From contig NC_083338.1 of NCBI RefSeq assembly GCF_019175385.1, positions 91,595,777 through 91,659,776 on the forward strand: 64,000 nt of DNA, in the 5' to 3' direction. The notes beneath the pieces are model-generated. The model had not been told where the DNA came from. It ran no database searches and saw only the letters and a program-made list of their open reading frames with translations. Source of the stretch: Lycium barbarum. Taxonomy: Eukaryota; Streptophyta; Magnoliopsida; Solanales; Solanaceae. Position 1 is the first letter of the stretch; each line of letters begins with the position of its first letter. Positions 1-10,268 of the stretch are shown here, in pieces. Position numbers and translations under genes: made by a program.

Positions 1-145
1 GTGGTTGGTACATACTTTTCTATGTCTCTCCATGAGAATTTCTGTAAGATACGACTAATTTGTGCTATGCCCTATATAGTGAATCAAATTGATATTGGAC
101 GGATAAAATGTACCAAATATCATGAATTAATTCTAGATTGGGTAG
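1..145 (+). mobile_element. LTR fragment, left part (continues at 25496)
   Basis: Non-coding DNA that stops at the GGTAG target of the element inserted at 146 and resumes after it at 25496. The two pieces form one LTR whose start lies outside the window and whose end (GTGACA) is at 27000. Strand is set by that end. Confidence 0.6.
141..145. repeat. Target site duplication GGTAG, left copy
   Basis: GGTAG precedes TGTTGACACC at 146 and recurs at 25491-25495 directly after ACCGTAACA. A perfect 5-bp duplication at TG...CA ends 25 kb apart marks one LTR retrotransposon insertion. Confidence 0.8.
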
Positions 146-330
146 TGTTGACACCTAATTTTTGACCTCCCATAATTTATCATCCAGAGTCCTTGAATAT
201 TAAACGAAGTGAAAAGTTCTTTTTTAGAAGCCAAAATGATTTTATAAAATTATTTAGATAATACTTTGCCATTCTCACTTGGTGAGATAATCTCTATAAA
301 TATTATAAGTCATTTGGAAATTAATTTACA

Positions 331-349
331 TAATGTTAGAACAATATTG
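331..349. repeat. Target site duplication of LINE copy 1, left
   Basis: TAATGTTAGAACAATATTG occurs here and again at 1294-1312. The 19-bp length is typical of LINE integration. Confidence 0.9.
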
Positions 350-1293
350 CACCTCAGGAGGCTGGCTTGGAAGTGAGGTTTAGTACCCAGGCCATCCTGA
401 AGAAAAGTAGTTTCAAGTATCTTGGGTCTATTATGCAAGGTAGCGGGGAGATTGACGATGATGTCACACATCGTATTGGGGCAGGGTGGATGAAATGGAG
501 GCTTGCTTCCGGAGTGCTATGTGACAAGAAGGTGCCACCACAACTTAAGGGCAAGTTCTACAAAGTGGTGGTTAGACCGACTATGTTGTATGGGGCAGAG
601 TGTTGGCCAGTTAAGATATCTTACATTCAAAAGATGATTGTCGTCGAGATGAGAATCTTGAGATGGATGTGTGGCTACACCAGGAGTGACAGGATTAGGA
701 ATGAGGATATTCGGGACAAGGTGAGAGTGGCCTCGGTGGAAGACAAGATGCGAGAAGCGAGGTTGAGATGGTTTGGGCATGTGAAGAGGAGAGACATAGA
801 TGCCCCAGTGTGGAGGTGTGAGAGGTTTGCCATGGATGGTTTCAGATGAGGTAGGGGTAGGCCGAAGAAGTATTGGGGAGAGGTAATTAGACACGACATG
901 GCGCAGTTACAGCTTACCGAGGACATGACCTTAGATAGGAGGGTTTGGAGGACCCCAATTAGGGTAGATGGTTAGTAGATAGTCTCGTTATCCTGTCTTA
1001 TTAGTAGTCGCATTATCGCAGTATAATTTCTTGTGCTCTGATTTCTGCTATTATCTGTTATTTCCTTTGTTTTGATTATCCTATGTTATCTGTGTCGCTT
1101 GCGTTATTTCATTTTCATATCGCTTTGAATCTCTTCGCCCTATCTGACCTCCTTTTATGCTTTTTTATTGAGCCAAGGGTCTTTCGAAAACAGCCGTCCT
1201 ACCTTTGTAGGAGTAAGGTCTGCGTACACTCTACCCTCCCTAGACCCCACGTTGTGGGATTTCACTGGGTTGTTGTTGTTGTTGTTGTTGTTG
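350..1293 (+). mobile_element. RTE-type LINE, 5'-truncated, copy 1
   Basis: A 944-bp insertion between perfect 19-bp duplications, ending in (TTG)n. The 3' region has the plant RTE tail (AAGGTCTGCGTACACTCTAC, then a GTTGTGGGATTTCACTGGG block before the TTG run). Only the C-terminal end of the reverse transcriptase ORF remains, as expected after incomplete reverse transcription. Confidence 0.9.
352..975 (+). pseudogene. RTE LINE reverse transcriptase, C-terminal fragment
   Basis: The frame covers the end of a non-LTR retrotransposon polyprotein. It begins in the strand-end part of RT (FKYLGSIMQ), passes through [11 protein letters not shown], and includes the tail motifs [21 protein letters not shown] and RGRPKKYWGEVIR. 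An in-frame TGA at 847-849 interrupts the region and the natural stop is the TAG at 973-975. The YADD active site and endonuclease domain are missing, so it cannot transpose by itself. It has no initiator of its own because the element is 5'-truncated. Confidence 0.85.
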
Positions 1294-1312
1294 TAATGTT
1301 AGAACAATATTG
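1294..1312. repeat. Target site duplication of LINE copy 1, right
   Basis: Perfect copy of 331-349. The host LTR resumes directly after it. Confidence 0.9.
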
Positions 1313-1384
1313 GGAATTTATAGAAAAATTAAATCAATTTAGCAAATATTTCACTTCTTAAATTTAAGGAAATTGGTTATTTAA

Positions 1385-2164
1385 CTCGCATCAGGGGTGT
1401 TGTGAGATAAGAAGGTGAAGCCTATTCTAAAGGGAAAGTTCTATAAAGCAGTGGTTAGACCCACTATGTTGTATGGGACAAAATGCTAGCCAATTAAGAA
1501 AGCTCATGTCCTGAAGATGAAGGTAGCTGAGATGCGGATGCTGAGATAGATGTGCGGGCATACTAGGAAAGATAGGATTTGGAATGAAGTGATTCGGGAT
1601 AAGGTGGGTGTGGCCCCTGTGGTGGATAAGATCCGGGAAGGGAGGTTGAGGTGGTTCAGCCATGTGCAACGGAGATGTGCTGCTGCGCCAGCGAGGAGGT
1701 GTGAGAGGATGGCAGTGGTGGGCCTGAAGAGATGGATGGGCAGGCAAAAGAAGGCCTGGGGAGAGGTGATTCGGTAGGACATGGCGCTACTTCAGCTTAT
1801 TGAGGACATGATCGGTGATAGGAGGGGGTGGAGGTTGAGTATCAGGGTGGAGGGTTAATGAGGGGCCGTGAGGTTTCCTTTCTTGTATTAGGAGTATTTT
1901 TACCCTGCTTCTATGTGTTGGGTCTTGTCTCTCTTTGTTGTTTATCATGACTTCCTTGCTCTTGCTATTTCTCATTTTCGCATTGTTTTGATTAGCTTGT
2001 CCATAACTGACTCTTTTCCCTTGTTTTCATTGTTTTCTTTTGAGCCGAGGGTCTTTCAGAGACAACCTCCCTACCTTCCAAGGTGGGGGTAAGGTCTGCG
2101 TACACTTTACCCTCCCCAGACTCTACATTGTGGGATTCGACTGGGTATGTTGTTGTTGTTGTTG
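1385..2164 (+). mobile_element. RTE-type LINE, 5'-truncated, copy 2
   Basis: A second, shorter RTE fragment with the same 3' tail and a (TTG)5 end. The target repeat is imperfect: GGTTATTTAA on the left (1375-1384) and AGTTATTTAT on the right, the latter now displaced beyond the MITE at 2168. Confidence 0.8.
1406..1858 (+). pseudogene. RTE LINE reverse transcriptase C-terminal fragment, copy 2
   Basis: Same protein tail as at 352-975 but more decayed. It shows the RPTMLYG motif, [11 protein letters not shown] and WGEVIR before the stop TAA at 1856-1858. Three in-frame TAG codons break it, including one in place of the conserved Trp after Cys and one at the end of WGEVIR. No catalytic domain is present. 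Confidence 0.8.
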
Positions 2165-2167
2165 TTA

Positions 2168-2434
2168 GAGCCTGTTTGGATGGGCTTATGCCTATAAGCT
2201 GCAAACACCTTATAAGCTAACAAAAAAAAAAAGTTGGGGTAGTCTAACTTCTTCTTTTTTTGGCTTATAAGCTGTTTTCAGCTTATAAGCTGCTTTAGAT
2301 AAGGTAAGTCAAATGGGCCCAATTATTTTTTTGAGCTTATTTTAAGCACAAAATGACTTTAAGCTGGCCAGCCAAACACTCAAAAAAGCTGAAAACAGCT
2401 TATAAGCAACTTATAAGCCAATCCAAACTGGCTC
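2168..2434. mobile_element. Tourist-like (PIF/Harbinger) MITE
   Basis: A 267-bp non-coding element with terminal inverted repeats: GAGCCTGTTTGGAT at the left and the complement of GAGCCAGTTTGGAT at the right. It is flanked by TTA on both sides (2165-2167 and 2435-2437), the 3-bp duplication of PIF/Harbinger elements. Subterminal TTATAAGCTG motifs repeat in both directions. It landed between the tail of LINE copy 2 and that LINE's target duplication. Confidence 0.85.
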
Positions 2435-3329
2435 TTAGTTATTTATAATATATATTCAATTTTACCACTTAGCTTTAATTATTTTTCACAAGTAGGTCAA
2501 TATGGTTAAAATAGGATAACAAATTTTTTTACTTTAATTAAAATGACCAAATTTATGGTTTATTTTAATAAGGGCCTTATCTGCAAAAATAGAGATTTTA
2601 TTAGAAATTAATATTAAAAAGTGGTTTTAATTGCAAAAATGTGTTTAATTAGCGAACATTCTTTTAAATGTGGTCATTTATTTAAAATGAGGTCCCTCCC
2701 AACATATATGTATGCATGGATATACACATGAATATATGTATACATGTGTATATCCCTTGTATACATATACATATATGTGCTGCCCGTCTTTTTTTTTTTT
2801 TTTTTAAATGGCTCAGCCCAGGCGCAAAAGAACCGAGACCCATCCCAGGTCTCTAAGTAAAGGGGCTGATACCCCTCCTTTACTCTTCTTTTTTTCTTCC
2901 ACCAAACGATCCTAAGTGGGGAAAGGGTTTCATCAACGTGAAACCCTTGCGCCCCTGGAAAATTTTTCTCTCTATGTGTCACCTTGATGCCTAAAATGGC
3001 AATATGGCAGGTGTACTGTGCTTCTTCCGTATTTTGCAAGGTCGAGAAGGAGAAGCAATAAATGTTTCAGCCTTCTCTCACCTAACGCCACCCCAAACAG
3101 GGAGTTATCTCGCCTTTTTCAGCATTTTTATTTATTTTTTGAGCCTCAAACTGTAATACTCTGCATTTTTGGTTGTTTGTGGATTTGAATCCATGGATCC
3201 CATTGGTTCATGAAGAACCAAATGGATCGACTGGTTGAGGGAGAGATCAGACCCTTCATTTGTTTTTTTTATCTAATCTCGACCCTAAAATGTGAGGATG
3301 TGAAGAGGAAATCCCCTCTATGAGGAGTT

Positions 3330-3383
3330 ATCCCACATCGGCTTAGCAAGGGTTTTGAAGGTTTGGGGTTTCCTATTTAAAGG
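3330..3383 (+). promoter_or_regulatory. LTR core promoter: snRNA-type USE plus TATA box (5' LTR)
   Basis: ATCCCACATCG at 3330-3340 matches the plant U-snRNA upstream sequence element RTCCCACATCG exactly. TATTTAAAGG starts at 3374, leaving 33 bp between them. The pair probably marks the U3/R border. Confidence 0.55.
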
Positions 3384-4883
3384 ACCCTATTTTTTTCATT
3401 ATGAGAACGAGTTTGGGCATATTGATATTCAAATACACTCACAGACTCGAAACTACGTAGAGTAATTTGAGATCTTTTAATTTTCTGAGTCAAGTAAAAT
3501 TTAATATATATATATACACATACGTTCTCATTTGTTTAGCTAGGTTTTGTGGCTAAGTATTGGGATTTTTGAGGAGTAACAGTTCTTTCAAATCTAAATC
3601 TCTTATAGGCTGCGCATTAAAAAGGTAATTTCTTATCTCTTTTATTTTTATTGCACTTTGTATTAATTATGCATTGTTATTTTAGTTTTAATTTAAGCTT
3701 AATGTAGATAATTATGTTTGCTAAGTTTTAGGAAATTAGTTGAATATAAATTTTGTCTAGTCAATAGTGTTTGTTAACTTAGTTGTTGGCTATGTTTGTT
3801 AAATAACATTTATGTGCTAATATTTTGATTTATAGCAATCAGGGGCTATTTTATATTTGTCTAAATTATTGTTGTTATGTTGCCAGTTTCAAACCCTTTG
3901 TGTATGACTTGATCCTGGCCAGTGCTTGCCTTATATATATGAATTATGAGTTTTGCTGGTTAATTTATGATGACTTGAAGGTTAATATGCTAAAAGTAGT
4001 TTAAAACAGTAGTTAATCAGTCAAGATATCAAACATTTACCTTGTTATTAGTCTTCATCTGATGTTGATTTCTGGAAAATACCATGTCTATCTTAACTAA
4101 GGATTAATCCTATCTATGTGATTATGTATAAAGTTAATTTATAAGTTAAAGATAAGTAGTAAAATGGTTCATTCATGTTAATATTTGGCTATAGTTATGT
4201 TTCAATATGATTTGGAAGTTTAGCAGTTAAACTTGTTTATAATCTTAGTTTTAATCCATAACTTGCTAAATCTGTTTACACAGTCTTGTTAGGGGTTGTT
4301 GTAGCTTATGAACTGTGTTAGTGTTCTAATTGTAAGAAAATATCTTTAAAATAAATTTAAACACCCTAAGTGATTAAGTGAAGACTTGTTTTGACTCTTG
4401 TTCTTATCTAGGACATTTAATTGCTTCACTTTGTTTTTTGTGGACTGAAATCTCCCCTTGAACTAGATGTTGAACTAATAATCAGTTATGTGTTCCAAAC
4501 CTGAGCACTGTGGGTCATTTTATCATTATCTTGTATTTAAATATGGACATGTGCGGCTTGTTGTTGTGTTAATGGTAAAAAACTGACTTAATTTGCTAGG
4601 ATGAACTTACCAGATATCCAGTTGTTTGTCTGAAAATTGATTCACACCTATCCTTGTAAAACACCAATGTGGACTTATATTACCATGTCTCATTTGTAAG
4701 AGTGGCCAAAGCCAATCAGCTCAGATGTAATCAAGCGCTACTATGCATAAAGAAGAACGTTCTCAATTTGTAATAGCACTGTTTTGCTTTTAATCATTAT
4801 TCTATTTACTTGTATTAGTTATTTCCTTTTGCTTTGAATCGTTTTGTAATGGATAGGCAAAAACAAAACAACTTTTTTAATAT

Positions 4884-4930
4884 GAACTATGCAATGACCT
4901 GACTTCCCCGCAGTGGGATACGTAGGCAGC
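4884..4930 (+). repeat. GATACGTAGGC module, copy 1
   Basis: Starts GAACTATG, contains TGACCTGA and TTCC, and ends GGATACGTAGGC. Related copies are at 4990, 6929 and 7089. Confidence 0.6.
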
Positions 4931-4989
4931 CCCCGCCTGGGACCCGATCGCTTTGTTAGTAAAAAACAAAAGTCCATTATTTTTACTGT

Positions 4990-5036
4990 GAATAACGTTC
5001 GACCTAAATTCCTATTACGACAGGATACGTAGGCGC
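4990..5036 (+). repeat. GATACGTAGGC module, copy 2
   Basis: Starts GAATAACG, contains CGACCTAAATTCC and ends GGATACGTAGGC, 106 bp after copy 1. Confidence 0.55.
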
Positions 5037-5739
5037 TCTTTGAGCTCGGTCGCACCAAAAGAAAAAATCAAGAACCCCTAGGAATCTTCAGAGATATGAC
5101 TTCACAGAGGACCAAGGATTACTGCAAGCGCGACTGGGGCAGAATCTCAAAAATTCACGCCATCAATCCGCTACAAGGAGTTAGCTAACCCAGAATGACA
5201 AACTGTGTCAGAAATTTTGAAAAGGTCTCAAAATTCATGATTTATTCAATACTGTAAACTGGGGGAGAAATTTTGAGGAGACCTGAAAATTTCCTAGAAG
5301 ATTCGGCATGAGAATTCGTAAATCAAAATTTAAACTGGTAGAATGTTTGAGAAAAAGTCTCAAAAATTCCTTCGGGAGGAAGCAAAGAACCCTAATCACG
5401 GAAGAAGGGATCTTCCTCGTCAATGCACATGTCATGACAATTAATCTTACCGCTTTCAAAATAATGCATTTATTTTCCCGCACATAGATACTTCTATGAT
5501 AACTTTGCCAAATGATTTTCTGCATAGTTCGAATACCAGAACCAAAGGGGTTACAAGTCCAGAAAGACGAAGATGCGATTGCGCCGGCAATACGAATCAA
5601 CTTTAGATAGGTAAAACTAATCTATTTCTGATGCAGGTCCCCAAGACATCGAAAGACGATCCTTTTTCTAACTTTGCTTCATGTACAGGAAATGATTAGC
5701 CAAAGAAGATCACAATCACTGCTAGGATCCAACTTTCGG

Positions 5740-6240
5740 AATACATGTCCAGCCACGAAGGCCATAATGTTTTAAATGCCACCAAGGAAACAACATCTAG
5801 CTAAAAAGGCTAAGAAAGATCGGAATATCATTAGGGTTAAATATCCAGCTACAAGGGCTATGAAAGATTTTGAATGCCAAAAGGACGAATATCTAGCCAT
5901 AAGGGATATGAAAGCATGAAAAATGCCACAAGTTCAAAATATTAAGCCCACAAAGACTACAAAATTACTGAAAGTGCCACAATGGAAAATGTTTGACCAA
6001 ATGGTTCGTAGTAAAACAATACGGCATATCTGACGAAGAGGGTCACAACCAGCACAGAGAATGAAAGAACGACGATTTAGCCAAAGGGGCCATATCTGTC
6101 ACTTGCATCACTTCTTCTTATTTGCCAAGAGGGCCATTGCATATCTATTTTCTTGCTGCTGAGAGGGCCATCACTTATTCTTAATTGCCAATAGGGCCAT
6201 TGCATGTCTATTTTCCTGCTTCCAAGAGGGATATTTATAC
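5740..6240 (+). repeat. Degenerate tandem repeats of a 'GCCAnnAGGGCCAT' kind
   Basis: Successive blocks carry variants such as ATATCCAGCTACAAGGGCTATGA and TTGCCAAGAGGGCCATTGCATA. Unit length drifts between about 40 and 65 bp. It grades into the regular 26-bp array at 6247. Confidence 0.5.
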
Positions 6241-6246
6241 AAACAA

Positions 6247-6420
6247 GCCAATAGGGTCATTCATACAAACATGCCAAGAGGGTTATTCATACAAACAAGC
6301 AAAGAGGGCCATTCATACAAACATGCCAAGGGGGCCATTCATACAAACATGCCAAGAGGGTCATTTATACAAACATGCTAAGAGGGTCATTCATAAAAAC
6401 ATGTCAAGAAAGCCATTTAT
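6247..6420 (+). repeat. 26-bp tandem array, about 6.7 copies
   Basis: The unit is close to GCCAAGAGGG followed by TCATTCATACAAACAT. Units are almost uniform in length and differ by scattered substitutions. The unit length is not a multiple of three, so the open frame running across it is not a repeated peptide gene. Confidence 0.85.
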
Positions 6421-6477
6421 TTCAATTGCCGAAAGGGCCATGCATATAAACTACCAGATGCAGCAAGAAAACAAAGA

Positions 6478-6625
6478 GATGTAAAACCGGTCATAAGACC
6501 GCAGTATTCGCCCCAAAAAGACAAAGCGATGTAAAACCGGTCATGAGACCGCAGTATTCACTCAAAAAGACAAGACGATGTAAATCCGGTCAGATGACCG
6601 TAGTATTCGTCACAAAAAAATCAAT
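6478..6625 (+). repeat. 50-bp tandem array, three copies, each with a hairpin
   Basis: Units start GATGTAAAACCGG at 6478 and 6528 and GATGTAAATCCGG at 6577. Each contains CGGTC and GACCG arms separated by a 4-nt loop (ATAA, ATGA, AGAT). Confidence 0.8.
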
Positions 6626-6928
6626 GTTACTTAGCAGATGGAAGCAGATTTGTAGCCAGAAAAAAGAGCAGGTTGATCAAGTCAAATCCAGGCAGATTGC
6701 GGTGCGAACGTGGAACTTTTTCTTACGCAACCAATCGAGATAATGTGCCCAAGAGAGTCAAGCTCTCCGGCTAAGACTTGGAAGATCACTCCTCACAATG
6801 GTTAGCCACACATTGTTTATTTACTTATGTGCCTTGTGTGTTTTTATTATTCCGCTATGGTCGGACACACACCGGCACACATAAAGGCACTCCCACATAA
6901 GGGATGACCTTTTTCTTCCGATTGAGTA

Positions 6929-6973
6929 GAACTACAAGTGACTTGATTCCCAAAAGTAGGGATATGTAGGCGG
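6929..6973 (+). repeat. GATACGTAGGC module, copy 3
   Basis: Starts GAACTACAAGTGACTTGA and ends GGATATGTAGGC. The bases before it (ATTGAGTA) also match those before copy 4. Confidence 0.55.
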
Positions 6974-7088
6974 ACTCAATCCAAGAGAATCCATCACAAC
7001 TCCAACCAATCACTCGAGATTTCCATGTTTAACAACCCGGGAAATATGAGATTTAATTAAATTTTCATTTAGAAGTCAAAATTGAGTC

Positions 7089-7137
7089 GAACTATAAGTG
7101 GCCTGAATTCTCATGAAACCTGAAATATGTAGGAAAC
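7089..7137 (+). repeat. GATACGTAGGC module, copy 4
   Basis: Starts GAACTATAAGTGGCCTGA and ends in a decayed AAATATGTAGGA. Confidence 0.5.
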
Positions 7138-8388
7138 TCAGAGACCAGGGTCCGGCCATATATTTTTAAAACAACATGAAAATGAGAGGTAATATAAGTT
7201 GGGTCAGTAAAAAATTAGGGTTAGTCAAATTTCGTTGCTCAGGGATGGTCCTGCCATCCCCGAAAATCGAAAGAGCAGTTGTTCCAAACAAATTTTTGAC
7301 CTCTCATAATTTATTTTAATCATCCAGAGTCCTTGAATATTAAATGAAGTGAAAAGTTCTTTTTTAGAAGCCAAAATGATTTTATAAAACTATTTAGATA
7401 ATACTTTGCCATTCCCATTTGGTGAGATAGTCTCTATAAATATTATAAGTCATTTGGAAATTAATTTACATAATCTTAGAACAATATTGGGATTTTCTAG
7501 AAAAATTAAATCAATTTAGCAAATATTTCACTTCTTAAATTTCAGGAAATTGGTTATTTAAAAAAAATATTCAATTTTACCAATTAACATTAATTTTTTT
7601 GCAAAAGTAGGTCAATATGGTTAAAATAGAATAACCTAGTTTTATACTTTAATTAAAATGACCAAATTTATGGTTTATTTTAATTAGGGCCATATCTGCA
7701 AAAATAGAGATTTAATTAGCAATTAATTTTAAAACGTGGTTTTAATTGCAAAAATGTGTTTAATTAGCGGATATTCTTTTAAATGTGGATATTTATTTAA
7801 AATGAGGTTCCTCCCAACATATATGTTTACATGGATATAGACATGAATATATGTATACATGTCTCCCATGTATACATATACATATTCGAGACCCGGCCGA
7901 GGTCTGTAAGTAAAGGGGGTGATACCCTTTCTTTACTCTTCATTTTTCTTCAACCAAAAGACCCCTAAGAGGGGAAAGGGTTTCATCCACGTGAAACCCA
8001 ATCGCTGCCTGCAAACTTTCTCTGTCTATGCGTTAACTTGATGCCTAAAATGGCAATATGGCAGGTGTACTGTGTTTCTACGGTGTTTTGCAAGGTCGAG
8101 AAAGGGAAACAACAAATGTTTCAACCTTGTCTCACCTAACGCCACCCCAAACAGGGAGTTATCTCGCCTTTTTCTCCATTGTTATTTATTTTTCGAGCCT
8201 CAAATGGTAATACTCTGCAATCCATTAATTATTTTTTGTTGTTTGTGGATTTGAATCCGTGGATCCCATTGGTTCATGAAGAACCAAATGGATCGACTGG
8301 TTGGGGTGAGATCTGACCCTTCATTAGCTTTTTTTTAATCTAATCTCGACCCTACAATGTGACGAGGAAATCCCCTCTATGGGGAGTT

Positions 8389-8442
8389 GTCCCACATTGG
8401 TTTAGTAAGGGTTTTGAAGGTTAGGGGTTTCCTATTTAAAGG
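8389..8442 (+). promoter_or_regulatory. LTR core promoter: USE-like element plus TATA box (3' LTR)
   Basis: GTCCCACATTG at 8389-8399 has one mismatch to the USE consensus. TATTTAAAGG starts at 8433, with the same 33-bp gap as in the 5' LTR. Confidence 0.5.
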
Positions 8443-10230
8443 AAACTATTTTTTTCATTATGAGAACAAGTTTGGGCATATTGATATTCAAATATATTCA
8501 CAAACTCAAAAATAATTAAAGTTTTCAAAGAAAATATTTGGGATCTTTTAATTTTGTAAGTTAAGTAAAAAACTTTAAAACTTTATTATTCTCGTTTGTT
8601 TGGCTTGTTTTTGTGGCTGAGTGTTGGGATTTTTAAGGAGTCGGAGTTCTTCCAAATCCAAATCTTTTCGAGGCAGCGTATTAAAAAGGTAATTTCTTAT
8701 CTCTTTTATTTTTATTGAATTTTCTGCTAATTATGCTTTGCTAGTTTAGCTTTAATTTATGTTTAATCTAGGTAATTATGTTTGCTAAGTTGATTTTGTC
8801 TAGTTTAAATTAGGTAATTAGTTGAATATTAATTTTGTCTAGTCAATAGTGTTTGTTAACTTAGTTGTTGGCTATGTTAGTTGAATAACATTTATGTGCT
8901 AATATTTTGATATATAGGAATCAGTGGTTGTTTTATATTGGTCTAAATTATTGCTGTTATGTTGCCTGTTTCAAACCCTTTGTGTATGACTTGAACCTGG
9001 TCAGTGCTTGTCTTATATGTATGACTTATGAGTTTTGCTGGTAAATTTATGATGTCTTGAAGGTTAATATGCTAAAACCTGTTTAAAACAGTAGTTAATC
9101 AGTCTAGATATCAAACATTTACTTGTGATTAGTCTTCATCTGATGTGGATTTCTCGAAAATACCCTGTCTATATTAACTAAGGATTAATCCTATCTATGT
9201 GATTCTGTATAAAGTTAATATATAAGTTAAAGATAAGTAGTAAAATGGTTCATTGATTTTAATGTTTTGCTATAGTTATGTTTCAATATGATTTGGAAGT
9301 TTAGCAGTTAAACTTGTTCATAATCTCAGTTTTATCCATGATTTGCTAACTCTGTTTACACAGTCTTGTTATGGGTTTGTTTTAGCTTATAAACTGTGTT
9401 AGTGTTATAATTGGAAGAAAGTAGCTTTAAAAGAAATTTAAACACCCTAATTGACTAAGTGAAGACTTGTTTTGACTTTTGTTCTTGTCTAGGACATTTA
9501 ATTGCTTCTCTTTGTTTTCTGTGGATTTAAATATCTCCTTGAACTAGATGTTGAACTAATAATCAGTTATGTGTTTCAAACCTGTGCACTGTGGGTCATT
9601 TTGTCATTATCTAGTTTTATAATATGGACATGTGTGGCTTGTTGTTGTGCTAATGTTAAAAAACTAACTTAATTTGATAGGATGAACTTAGCAGATATCC
9701 AAATGTTTGTCAAAAAATTTATTCACACCTATCCTTGTAAAACACCTGTGTGGAGTTATATTGCCATGCCTCATTTGTTAGTATGACCCAACCTGATTTT
9801 AATAAAAGTATGATTCTTGTTATATCCCGTATTTTGTACATTCGGATATTTCCAGGTAGTCGTGGTAAGTTAAGGGAAAGACTATTTTCCAAAGTTATTT
9901 TAATGTACAAGTTGTTTATTAGTATGGAAATATTGAGAAAGACTAAGGGTAAAAAGGAAAATTCACAAGGTGGTTCATGGTAATATTGTGGAAGGCTAGG
10001 GGCAAAACGGGAATTTCACAAACAATTCAAGAAGGATCTTGAAGGGACCATTTTGGCCGTGTGGCATATGTCCACAGTTTTATTTAATGGGGCTAATTAT
10101 ATATATATGGACCAAAGATTACATAACAAGACAATTATTCATCTTGTTTATTTTAAGAAACTTCAAGAAAAAGGGAGAAGGGGACATGTGTCCACTTTGT
10201 GTTGGTAGAAGCCATATATATATACATATA

Positions 10231-10268
<38 letters not shown>

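Larger units (their letters stand above)
146..4709 (+). mobile_element. 5' LTR remnant of the Tat/Ogre-like element
   Basis: Matches 7280-9780 closely once the insertions at 350-1312 and 1385-2437 are removed. Similarity ends near 4709, where this copy turns into internal sequence while the 3' copy continues as LTR, which suggests a deletion through the rest of this LTR. A 17-T run at about 2790-2806 and some 50 bp beside it are absent from the other copy. No coding sequence is seen. Confidence 0.7.
4710..7279 (+). mobile_element. Non-coding internal remnant of the Tat/Ogre-like element
   Basis: Present once, between the two LTR copies. It contains four copies of a 45-50 bp module ending in GATACGTAGGC and several kinds of tandem repeat, and no recognisable protein domain. 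It looks like the long 3' untranslated region described for Tat-group elements. The few open frames here are short and follow repeat units. Confidence 0.55.

Noticed and set aside
6185..6484. Open frame of 99 codons with repeated peptide-like units
   Set aside because: It follows the 26-bp DNA repeat, which shifts frame each unit. There is no start context or family resemblance.
10205..10264. (TA)n run as a possible regulatory or origin element
   Set aside because: A plain microsatellite inside a solo LTR with no associated signal.
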